From contig JAEUJS010000711.1 of NCBI GenBank assembly GCA_016792935.1, positions 1-50,605 on the forward strand: a stretch of DNA of 50,605 nt, read 5' to 3'. A program made the translations under genes and the position numbers. This document shows positions 1 to 6,492 of this stretch, piece after piece (positions within the stretch are counted from its first letter, which is position 1; every line of letters starts with the position of its first letter). The notes under the pieces are model-generated. The model was given only the letters and a program-made list of their open reading frames with translations. It was not told where the DNA came from and made no database searches. The stretch comes from Archangium sp. (GTDB lineage: Bacteria; Myxococcota; Myxococcia; Myxococcales; Myxococcaceae).

Positions 1-133
1 GCTCTTCGTTCACGGTGAGGGCTTCGGTCAGAAGGCCGGCACGCAACACTTCCGCGTGGTGTTCCTCCCGCAGGAAAACGTGCTGAGCGAAGCGTTCGAT
101 CGCCTCGCCGCGTTCATGAAGAAGGCGCGCTAG
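1..133 (+). CDS. C-terminal end of an alanine-type aminotransferase (partial)
   Basis: The window opens inside a gene read in the frame that ends at the TAG at 131–133; about 43 residues are visible. They contain the pattern VHGEGFG, then HFRVVFLP, then a helix ending in AAFMKKAR. This matches the C-terminus of class I PLP-dependent aminotransferases of the AlaA/alanine transaminase type, where the HFR segment carries the arginine that binds the substrate carboxylate. The PLP lysine lies outside the window, so substrate specificity is inferred from the tail only. The next gene starts on the last base of the stop codon (TAGTG), so the two are probably translationally coupled. Confidence 0.7.
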   Translation, partial: LFVHGEGFGQKAGTQHFRVVFLPQENVLSEAFDRLAAFMKKAR

Positions 134-669
134 TGGGCGCCCCGCAAGATCCGAATGAAGCCCGTCAGAAGCGGGCCGAGGATGCTGGGCGTCGTGACGG
201 GAGCATCGATCCAGCAACCCTCCACGAGTTCGGAAGGCTCGCCCTTGCTCTTGTCATCGGCGCTGCGCTCCTCGTGATGGCTTGGAACATCGTCGCGCCG
301 AAGCTCAACCTGCCGGAGTCACTCGTTGCCCGCGCCCTCATCGTCGTCGCCCTGGGTGTCTCGGCCTTCTTCCTTTTTGAACTCCGCCGAATCCGAGCGC
401 GCGCTTACGCGACAGTCGAGTTCTTTGTCGGCTGCGTCACAGCTTGGTTGGCATTCGACGCCCCCAATCTGACCGATCAAGCCCTGCGACTCGCTGCTGC
501 CGTCTATTTGATGGTTCGGGCGCTCGACAACTGGAGCCGAGGAGCACCGACAGCGCTCAACGTGCTCGAAGATCGCGTCGCGAAAATTGAGGCTCAACTT
601 CGTGACGCGCCGTCGGTTGGCAACGAGAGCGGTGCTCCGACGAACCCGCTCAACGCACCGACAAAGTGA
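133..669 (+). CDS. Small membrane protein of unknown function
   Basis: 178 residues, not recognised. The GTG start overlaps the stop of the aminotransferase gene by one base, which supports this start and co-transcription. The first 30 residues are charged. Three or four hydrophobic segments follow (roughly residues 35–52, 65–82, 92–107 and 117–128), then a hydrophilic tail with a short predicted coiled coil (about 145–157) and a Ser/Asn/Pro-rich end. There is no signal peptide, so the N-terminus probably faces the cytoplasm. I see no catalytic motif. It converges on the M23 peptidase gene with 10 bases between the stops and no visible hairpin. Confidence 0.75.
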   Translation: MGAPQDPNEARQKRAEDAGRRDGSIDPATLHEFGRLALALVIGAALLVMAWNIVAPKLNLPESLVARALIVVALGVSAFFLFELRRIRARAYATVEFFVGCVTAWLAFDAPNLTDQALRLAAAVYLMVRALDNWSRGAPTALNVLEDRVAKIEAQLRDAPSVGNESGAPTNPLNAPTK

Positions 670-679
670 GTGCGAGCTT

Positions 680-1201
680 TCACCGCTTCAGCAGCGGAGC
701 TGGATCCACCGCGGTCGAGCTGATCAGTCCAACTCGATACACGCCAAAGTGCAGATGCGGCGGAGTCGTGCGCGCGTTGCCCGTGTTGCCGACGATGCCG
801 AGCAGCGTCCCGCGCTCGACTCGCTGCCCGACCTTCAGACCCTCGGCCCAATCGTCGAGATGCGCGTAGTAGTAGAGCGCGGGGCCATCGCCGAGGACGG
901 TGACGACGCGGCCTCCGAGAGGATCGAGCCCGACGCGCCAGACCTCACCGCGCGTCGCAGAGAGCACTGGAGTTCCGCGTTTCGCGAAGAGATCGATGCC
1001 CTGGTGTTTGCGCCCATTCGGTCTCGGAGCACGCCAAGACGAGCGGACGTGCGACGCGGGCAGACCCTGCACCGGAATCGTAAGCCGCTTCATGCGTCCA
1101 TACCGGACCGCGTGCCGCAGCAGCCGCGCGCGAGGCATCGCGACCGCGAAGACGAGAAGAACCACGACTGCACCGAGTCCGAAGCGCCACGTAGCTTTCA
1201 C
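680..1201 (-). CDS. M23 family metallopeptidase (LytM-type)
   Basis: 173 residues with an N-terminal membrane anchor or uncleaved signal (about residues 5–22) and one catalytic domain. The zinc-ligand motifs of the M23 family are both present: HxxxD as His66 and Asp70 in HQGID, and HxH as His149 and His151 in HLHFG. Members cleave peptide cross-links in peptidoglycan or act on other Gly-containing peptides, so the likely site of action is the periplasm. The protein is short, with no coiled coil or LysM module. It is the last gene of a leftward group, 50 bases after the alpha/beta hydrolase. An intact active site suggests an active enzyme rather than an EnvC-like activator. Confidence 0.9.
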   Translation of the reverse strand: MKATWRFGLGAVVVLLVFAVAMPRARLLRHAVRYGRMKRLTIPVQGLPASHVRSSWRAPRPNGRKHQGIDLFAKRGTPVLSATRGEVWRVGLDPLGGRVVTVLGDGPALYYYAHLDDWAEGLKVGQRVERGTLLGIVGNTGNARTTPPHLHFGVYRVGLISSTAVDPAPLLKR

Positions 1202-1251
1202 TTCGGCTCATCGATGCAAGATGCGTAACCAGCGCGAGCTCGCTGACGGCG

Positions 1252-2142
1252 CTAGGCGGCGCGCGTCTCGACCGCGCGCAACTGCGACACGACGCGCCCA
1301 GTCGCGAAGGCCACGGCCTGCTCGACGACGTCACGCGATTTCCGCACGCCGTCGTGCCCGAGCCCTCGCGTCTCGACGAACTGCGCACCTGGCCACTTCG
1401 TCACCAGCTCGCGGCCGACCTCGTGCGGCGTCACCACATCGTCCGCGTCATGAACGACGAGCGCCTTCACCGCCCCAAACCCCGGAGCGTGCCGCCGCAA
1501 ATCCAGGGTCTCGATGGGCGCACCGATGATGGCCTCGACCCTGGAAATCATCTTGTCCTGCGCCCTCACCGACAGCCCGACCTGGTTCGCGAAATGACGC
1601 AGGTACGGTGGCATCTCCACCGCCGGGGCGAGCAGCACGAGCCGCTCGACCTGCATCCCCCTGGAAAGCGCGTACGCCGTCGCGGTCGCTCCCAGCGAGT
1701 GCGCGACGATGAGCTTCGGAGTCAGCCTCCGCGCCAGCGACACCACCGTGTCCGCCATCAACGGCAGCGTCGCGAACTTGCCCGCAGTGCGCCCGTGCGC
1801 GGGCAAGTCGACCGCCACCACGTGGAACCCCTTCGTGACGAGCGGGTCGACGAACGAACGAAGCTGTGACGCGTTCCCGCTCCAGCCGTGAATCAGCAGC
1901 GCCGTGCCCGCCGGCCCACCCGAGTTCCATTCCCACGCCGCCAACTCGAGCGTGCCGGTGTCGAACACGAACGACCGCGCGCGCTCCCCGACCTCGCCCC
2001 AACGCCCTTCGAGCCGCATCGGCCGGCCCCACATCTCGAACGCCTTGTCGGCCACCCAATCAGGAGCGACCGTCTCAGCCACTTGAACCACCCACTTCAC
2101 AAATCGAACGTTCGTGCTATTTCTCGGCGTTTCAGCAGACAT
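1252..2142 (-). CDS. Alpha/beta hydrolase
   Basis: 296 residues with the canonical fold signatures. The nucleophile elbow is AHSLGAT with Ser149 (Ala replaces the first Gly of GxSxG), the acid is Asp234 or Asp235 in the segment HDADDVV, and the base is His263 in GLGHDGV. An oxyanion-type HGW segment (LLIHGWSGN) lies before strand 4. There is no signal peptide, so it is cytoplasmic. Substrate is unknown; serine hydrolases of this layout cleave small esters or lipids. The gene follows the TetR regulator after 24 bases on the same strand, so it is the most likely target of that repressor. Confidence 0.88.
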   Translation of the reverse strand: MSAETPRNSTNVRFVKWVVQVAETVAPDWVADKAFEMWGRPMRLEGRWGEVGERARSFVFDTGTLELAAWEWNSGGPAGTALLIHGWSGNASQLRSFVDPLVTKGFHVVAVDLPAHGRTAGKFATLPLMADTVVSLARRLTPKLIVAHSLGATATAYALSRGMQVERLVLLAPAVEMPPYLRHFANQVGLSVRAQDKMISRVEAIIGAPIETLDLRRHAPGFGAVKALVVHDADDVVTPHEVGRELVTKWPGAQFVETRGLGHDGVRKSRDVVEQAVAFATGRVVSQLRAVETRAA

Positions 2143-2166
2143 GGTGTGGCTCCTGTGGGTTGAGAC

Positions 2167-2757
2167 TCAGCTGCGGTGTGAAGTCACGAGCCGCTCGAAA
2201 GCGGTACGCGCGCGGTCAGCAGCGCGACGGTCGCGCAACAAGCGCGAGAACATGTGCATGGCCTTCATGATGCCCTCGAGCTCGAAGGCGAACTGCTCAC
2301 AATCGGTGCCCTTCTTGAAATGCCCCTCGTCGACCGCGAGCTTCACGGTCTTGGCGAGCGCTTCCTGAAAGACGCGTTCTGACTCGGCGAGCACTTCGCG
2401 CGGCCGGCCATCGACGTCGTCGAGCTCGGCGTGGGCCTGCGTGAAGATGCATCCTCCGGGCATGCGGGCGTCGAGACCCCACTCCACCCAGTTCTCGAAC
2501 ACACGCTTCAGACGCGGCAAACCGCGCGGCGCCTTGAACGCGTCGATCATCACGCGCTCGGTGAAGCGGCTGCTCGCGAGGTCCAACACCGCGACCTGCA
2601 GCTCTTCTTTGCTACCGAAATGGGCGAACAAACCGCTCTTGGACATCTTCAGCTCGTCAGCCAGAGCGCCGATGGTAAGACCGTCGAAGCCATCACGCCC
2701 CGCGAGCAGGAACGCGCGGTCGAGGATTCGCTCTCGGGTCTCTTCGCCCTTCGACAT
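2167..2757 (-). CDS. TetR/AcrR family transcriptional regulator
   Basis: 196 residues. The N-terminus (about 1–50) is a TetR helix-turn-helix: TRERILDRAFLLAGRDGF, then LTIGALADELKMSKSGLFAHF, which contains the conserved recognition helix ending in F-x-H-F. The C-terminal 140 residues are the variable ligand-binding region, with a GGCIFTQAHAEL segment typical of members that control small hydrolase or oxidoreductase genes. It heads a leftward unit with the hydrolase and is divergent from mnmE across 58 bases that contain a perfect inverted repeat, so autoregulation is likely. The inducer is unknown. Confidence 0.92.
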   Translation of the reverse strand: MSKGEETRERILDRAFLLAGRDGFDGLTIGALADELKMSKSGLFAHFGSKEELQVAVLDLASSRFTERVMIDAFKAPRGLPRLKRVFENWVEWGLDARMPGGCIFTQAHAELDDVDGRPREVLAESERVFQEALAKTVKLAVDEGHFKKGTDCEQFAFELEGIMKAMHMFSRLLRDRRAADRARTAFERLVTSHRS

Positions 2758-2769
2758 GAAACAAGGATA

Positions 2770-2783
2770 AGAACGACCGTTCT
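2770..2783. promoter_or_regulatory. Probable TetR operator (inverted repeat)
   Basis: AGAACGACCGTTCT has perfect 6-base arms, AGAACG and CGTTCT, around two central bases. It sits 12 bases upstream of the tetR start and 32 bases upstream of the mnmE start. Its length and symmetry fit a TetR dimer site. Binding by the adjacent regulator is inference from position. Confidence 0.6.
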
Positions 2784-2815
2784 AAAAAAGCAAGCCGTTC
2801 GAGCACACGCCAGTC

Positions 2816-4126
2816 ATGACAGGGGTTTCCACCATCGCCGCCATCGCCACCGGGCCCGCAGCCGGAGGCATCGGCATCATCCGCATCTCCGGACCTGAGG
2901 CGCTGCAGACTGCGCGACGCGTGGTCATCGGGCTGCCAGAGAGGCCGTCTCCGCGTCACGCGTACCTCGCGCGCTTCACCGACGGAAACGAGACGGTGCT
3001 CGACGAAGGCCTGGCGCTGTTCTTCCCGGGCCCCAGGAGCTTCACCGGAGATGACGTGGTCGAGCTCCACGCGCACGGTGCTCCGCGGCTGCTCTCGATG
3101 CTGCTGGACGTGATTCTCCGAGCGGAAACCGTGCGTCTGGCGACGCCTGGAGAGTTCACGCGCCGCGCGTATCTCGCCGGCCGCATCGACCTGACGCATG
3201 CGGAAGCGTTGGCAGATCTCATCTCCGCCGAATCGGAAGCGCAGGTCCGCGCAGCTGCGGCACAGCTCACGGGAGAGTTCGGAGAGCGGTTGTCGAAGGT
3301 GAAGGCGCCGCTCCTCGCGCTGCAGGCCGACATCGAAGGCGCGATGGATTTTCCGGAAGAAGCTGAAGGCGCGGAGAAAGACGCCGCCGGACGCTTGAGC
3401 GAAATCGTGAAGAACGCGCGTTCGCTTTTGGACGACTCGAAGCGCGGCGCGTTGATTCGCCGGGGCGCGCGCGTGGTCCTGTTCGGTCCGGTGAACGCCG
3501 GCAAATCGACGCTCTTCAACGCGCTCCTCGGAGCAAATCGCGCATTGGTCGACGAAGAGCCCGGCACGACGCGCGACACGCTCGAGGGAAAGCTCGAGCT
3601 CAACGGGCTCGCCGTCACGCTCGTGGACACCGCGGGTTTGCGCGACGAGCCAGGTCGCATCGAGAAGCTCGGCATCGAGCGCACGAAGGAAGCGGTGGCG
3701 TCGGCCGACCTCACGCTCGAGCTCGTGCCTCCCGGAGCGAAGCCGACGCGCGACGACACGCTCGTCGTGCACACGAAGATCGACACCGTGACTCCCTCTC
3801 CCTCAGGGAGAGGGCCTGGGGTGAGGGAGCTCTCACTTTCCGCGAAGACGGGCGAAGGCCTCGAAGCGCTGCGTGACGAACTCTTCAAGCGCCTCGGTGG
3901 AACGCTGGCGGGTGCGGTGGTGAGCAGCAGCGAACGTCACGTGCGCGCGTTGAGCGACATCGTCGAAGCGCTCGAGCGCGCGAGCAGCGCAGCCAGCGTC
4001 TCGACGCTCGAAGTCGTCGCAGGAGAAATCGGCGTCGCGCTCGACGCCATCGCCGAACTCGACGGCAGCGACGCACGCACCGAGTTGCTCGACGCGATCT
4101 TTCAGCGCTTCTGCATCGGCAAGTAG
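2816..4126 (+). CDS. mnmE: tRNA modification GTPase MnmE (TrmE)
   Basis: 436 residues, slightly shorter than the usual 450 or so. MnmE acts with MnmG to add the carboxymethylaminomethyl group to wobble uridine 34 of certain tRNAs, using a methylene-tetrahydrofolate carbon. Residues 1–120 form the folate-binding domain, including the TPGEFTRRAYLAGRIDL segment. The G domain has the P-loop GPVNAGKS with Lys230, the switch TTRDT, DTAGLRD, G4 TKID (320–323) and G5 SAK (342–344). The protein ends in CIGK, the conserved C-terminal motif that holds the modification cysteine. A REP-like element is read through in frame between G4 and G5. The gene stands alone, not beside the usual yidC or mnmG. Confidence 0.97.
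   Translation: MTGVSTIAAIATGPAAGGIGIIRISGPEALQTARRVVIGLPERPSPRHAYLARFTDGNETVLDEGLALFFPGPRSFTGDDVVELHAHGAPRLLSMLLDVILRAETVRLATPGEFTRRAYLAGRIDLTHAEALADLISAESEAQVRAAAAQLTGEFGERLSKVKAPLLALQADIEGAMDFPEEAEGAEKDAAGRLSEIVKNARSLLDDSKRGALIRRGARVVLFGPVNAGKSTLFNALLGANRALVDEEPGTTRDTLEGKLELNGLAVTLVDTAGLRDEPGRIEKLGIERTKEAVASADLTLELVPPGAKPTRDDTLVVHTKIDTVTPSPSGRGPGVRELSLSAKTGEGLEALRDELFKRLGGTLAGAVVSSSERHVRALSDIVEALERASSAASVSTLEVVAGEIGVALDAIAELDGSDARTELLDAIFQRFCIGK
3793..3829 (+). repeat. REP-like palindromic element inside mnmE
   Basis: The stem is CCCTCTCCCT and AGGGAGAGGG around one base (3794–3814), followed by the tail CTGGGGTGAGGGAG. The same stem plus GGGGTGAGGGAG tail recurs at other loci here. In mnmE it is read in frame as PSPSGRGPGVRE, at residues about 326–338. 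Confidence 0.85.
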
Positions 4127-4348
4127 CTCACCGTCGCGTCACGCCGCGCCGGTCCCGCAGTATCCGAAGCGGAGCTTGATGCCGGACTCTTCGAGGCGCA
4201 CGAGGACCTCACGGGCTGGCGCTCGAGAAACAGATCTGTTGCGACCGGTCCGGCTTCGTTCCGAGCGCGTCCAGGCCACGAGGTGAGGCTACCGTCAGCG
4301 TGGTGCTGAACGGAACGCACCAACCGAGTTTGGTGTCAGGGTGAGCTC

Positions 4349-4873
4349 ATGAGAGCGCACCCGATCGTCGTTGCAGTCGCAGCGGTGGTGTTCTTCTCGT
4401 GCGCTCCGTCGAGCCCGCCGCACAGCCCACCGCCAAGCCCACCGCCCGTGGCAGCCGCGGCACCAGTCGCACCGAAAGCAGCTGCTCACCCAACATCAGA
4501 GACTGAGCCAGAGCCGCCGCAGGAGCGGCTCAGCGGTTTGATTGGAACCTCGCCGGTCGGAGCGTTGGATCCGAGGGCCGTTGATCCGCCGCTCGCGAAA
4601 ACAGCGAGCGAAGTGCTCGCAGCGAGGAGAAGCGAGCTCGTGCGCTGCTACGCGCCCATCATCAAGGAAGGCGGAACGCTGCAGGGCAAGGTCGTGCTGC
4701 AGCTCGATGTCAATCGAACGGGCGGCGTGCGCTCAGTGAAGAAGCTGCCAGCGACGACCATCGAGGACGCGGGCCTCGTCAGCTGCGTGATGGCCACCAT
4801 CAAGGGTTGGTCGTTTCCGAAGAACACCGCGGTGCTCGAAGTGCCGCTTCAGATTCGGCAAGTCATCAAGTGA
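4349..4873 (+). CDS. Lipoprotein with AgmX/PglI-type C-terminal domain
   Basis: 174 residues. The signal peptide ends in a lipobox-like FFSC with Cys18. A Pro/Ala-rich linker follows (about 20–60), and a C-terminal domain from about 85 to the end. That domain has RCYAPIIK, GTLQGKVVLQLDV, GGVRSV, SCVMATIKGWSFP and then VPLQI. This is the two-cysteine pattern (RCY and SC) of the TonB-like C-terminal domain seen in AgmX/PglI gliding proteins and many other Myxococcota lipoproteins. The domain probably binds a partner in the periplasm; the exact role is unknown. The upstream 222 bases hold no gene I can support. Confidence 0.8.
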   Translation: MRAHPIVVAVAAVVFFSCAPSSPPHSPPPSPPPVAAAAPVAPKAAAHPTSETEPEPPQERLSGLIGTSPVGALDPRAVDPPLAKTASEVLAARRSELVRCYAPIIKEGGTLQGKVVLQLDVNRTGGVRSVKKLPATTIEDAGLVSCVMATIKGWSFPKNTAVLEVPLQIRQVIK

Positions 4874-4879
4874 GCTGAC

Positions 4880-5713
4880 TCAGAGCCCGGGCAGGTCGTT
4901 CGCGAAGTCGAGGCGACGCCGGTCGTCAGCCGTACAGCCGGCGCGGCACAACTTTCCGAGCGAGTCCTTCGTCTTGGGCTTCAGCTTCTTGTCGAACGCG
5001 TAGCTGCTGTCGGTGCCGAACTCTTCGAGCAGCCGCGAGCGTTCGCGCTTCACGGCCTCGGAGTCTCCGTTCTTCTCGAGCTCGGCGATGAGGTCCATGC
5101 GCTTCTCGACGGCGTTCGAGTCGATGCGGGCCACCGGCATGTTCCCGGTTCCGCCGGAGCCCGTACCGCCGCCACCGCTGACACGCCGAATCGACGGAGC
5201 GCCTTGCACCGAGAAGGTGCCCAGCTCGAGCACACCGCGCACGAAGTCTTCATCGCGCACCAGGAACCACTGCGTCAGTCCATTGAAGTAGCGCACGCAC
5301 AGCGGAGTCGTCGCGGGCAACTTCTCGCGCAGTGACTCTGAGAAGACGAAGCGCACGAAGCCGCCGACGGTCGACTGGCGCTTCGGCTTGAGCGAGGTCG
5401 AGACGCCCGTGGTGGTGCGCTCGGCGCCCGTACCTTGATCGCAGCGGTCGCTCTCTCCGCGTTCGTGGAGGCTGACGATGCCCTCGGCTCCACCACCAGC
5501 GACGCGGAAGTTCGCCTGCACCCACAGGAAGCCCGTCTCGGGCCCTTCTGGAATTTCCGGAACGACGCCCGCATCTTCGACTTCGGGAGGCGGCGCCTCG
5601 CTCGTTCCCGAATCGACTGGCGTCGGCGGCTGAGGAGGCAGCGGCGCCGGCTTCTCCGAACACGCGCACAGCACCAGCGACAGAGACACGACGGCGGCTC
5701 CGAGTGCCCTCAC
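4880..5713 (-). CDS. Lipoprotein of unknown function
   Basis: 277 residues. The signal peptide ends in LCAC, so Cys18 is the likely lipidated residue. A Pro/Glu-rich linker follows (about 20–60), then a domain rich in beta-strand-like segments containing CVRYFNGLTQWFLVRDEDF. Next come a Gly/Ser-rich stretch (about 180–192) and a charged helical C-terminus with two cysteines near the end (CRAGC). I do not recognise the family. It is transcribed leftward and lies just beyond the hairpin terminator at 5726–5760, so it probably has its own promoter. Its stop and the stop of the AgmX-type lipoprotein converge with 6 bases between. Confidence 0.75.
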   Translation of the reverse strand: MRALGAAVVSLSLVLCACSEKPAPLPPQPPTPVDSGTSEAPPPEVEDAGVVPEIPEGPETGFLWVQANFRVAGGGAEGIVSLHERGESDRCDQGTGAERTTTGVSTSLKPKRQSTVGGFVRFVFSESLREKLPATTPLCVRYFNGLTQWFLVRDEDFVRGVLELGTFSVQGAPSIRRVSGGGGTGSGGTGNMPVARIDSNAVEKRMDLIAELEKNGDSEAVKRERSRLLEEFGTDSSYAFDKKLKPKTKDSLGKLCRAGCTADDRRRLDFANDLPGL

Positions 5714-5725
5714 GGTCGGGATGGT

Positions 5726-5760
5726 CGTACAAAAACCGGTTCACAGCCGGTTTTTGTACG
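5726..5760 (-). terminator. Rho-independent terminator of the long leftward operon
   Basis: A perfect 14-base inverted repeat with arms CGTACAAAAACCGG and CCGGTTTTTGTACG around a 7-base loop. The GC core is flanked by an A-tract on one side and a T-tract on the other, so it would work in both directions. It begins 3 bases after the stop of the leftward gene at 5764–6471. Confidence 0.9.
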
Positions 5761-5763
5761 GCG

Positions 5764-6471
5764 TCAGAACGCGCGCTTCGCGAACCAGTCGAGCGATTCC
5801 CAGGTCCGCACCTTGAGCTCGGTGGTGCCGATGCGCGGATTGGAGAGCTCAGCGTCGCTCGCTTGCGCGCTCGCACAGGTGTCGAGCTCGACGTGCGGGG
5901 TGGCGTTGGTGAAGGTGATGTCCACGCACGAGGTGTCATCGCTGGCGACCTGCACCGCGACGCGAACTCCGTTGGCATTCACCGTCACCTCGTCGAGCGA
6001 ACCGACGCGGCACACGCGCGCCGAGAGTTTCGCGCCTTGCACGACCTCTTGCGGAAGGTGCAGCGCGACACGGCTCGGTGACTTCCCCTCGGGGCACGTG
6101 CCGTCTTTCGTCACGCGAAACGCGAGCACGTCATTGAGCACGCTCGCGCCTTCGCGTTGTGCACCGGCCCAGGCGGAGACGCTGCACAGCAACGCCCCGG
6201 CGATGGCGAGTCCGCGCGCGACGCGACCGAGTTTCCCTTTCTTGCCGCCGAAGGGATTGAGGCGGCCGCGAATCGCCATCAACACCAGCGTGAGCGCGGC
6301 GACGAGCGGAATCAGCGCGCCCTGCAGCGGGCCCTGACCGACGAGTCCTCCGAGCAGCGTGTTGAGGAGTCGCGAAGCGCCTTCACTCGAGGCGACGAGC
6401 AGTGACGCGACGAGCGCGAAGCGCTTCCAATCGCCCTCCGGCTCGAGCTCCTTCGGAGTCCCCTCACTCAC
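5764..6471 (-). CDS. Membrane protein of unknown function
   Basis: 235 residues, family not recognised. A short hydrophilic N-terminus is followed by three hydrophobic segments (about 17–35, 45–66 and 85–103, the last ending in an ALLCSVSAWAGA signal-like stretch). A positively charged loop (RGRLNPFGGKKGKLGR) lies between the second and third. The C-terminal 130 residues are extracytoplasmic-looking, with four cysteines that could form disulphides. It is the last gene of the leftward MoxR/DUF58/transglutaminase run, 21 bases after the repeat protein, and the terminator follows at once. Confidence 0.75.
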   Translation of the reverse strand: MSEGTPKELEPEGDWKRFALVASLLVASSEGASRLLNTLLGGLVGQGPLQGALIPLVAALTLVLMAIRGRLNPFGGKKGKLGRVARGLAIAGALLCSVSAWAGAQREGASVLNDVLAFRVTKDGTCPEGKSPSRVALHLPQEVVQGAKLSARVCRVGSLDEVTVNANGVRVAVQVASDDTSCVDITFTNATPHVELDTCASAQASDAELSNPRIGTTELKVRTWESLDWFAKRAF

Positions 6472-6492
6472 GCGCGCGATTGTCGCTCGACT

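Noticed and set aside
2105-2114. Palindrome CGAACGTTCG, as a second TetR operator
   Set aside because: It lies inside the hydrolase coding sequence, and its arms and spacing differ from the site at 2770–2783. It may be chance.
4127-4348. A possible gene or tRNA between mnmE and the AgmX-type lipoprotein
   Set aside because: The only frame (minus strand, 73 codons) has shadow-like composition, and I find no cloverleaf or conserved tRNA arm sequences.
5726-5760. The perfect inverted repeat as an attachment or recombination site
   Set aside because: Its A/T tracts, GC core and position 3 bases after a stop codon fit a terminator. No integrase or duplicated copy is present.
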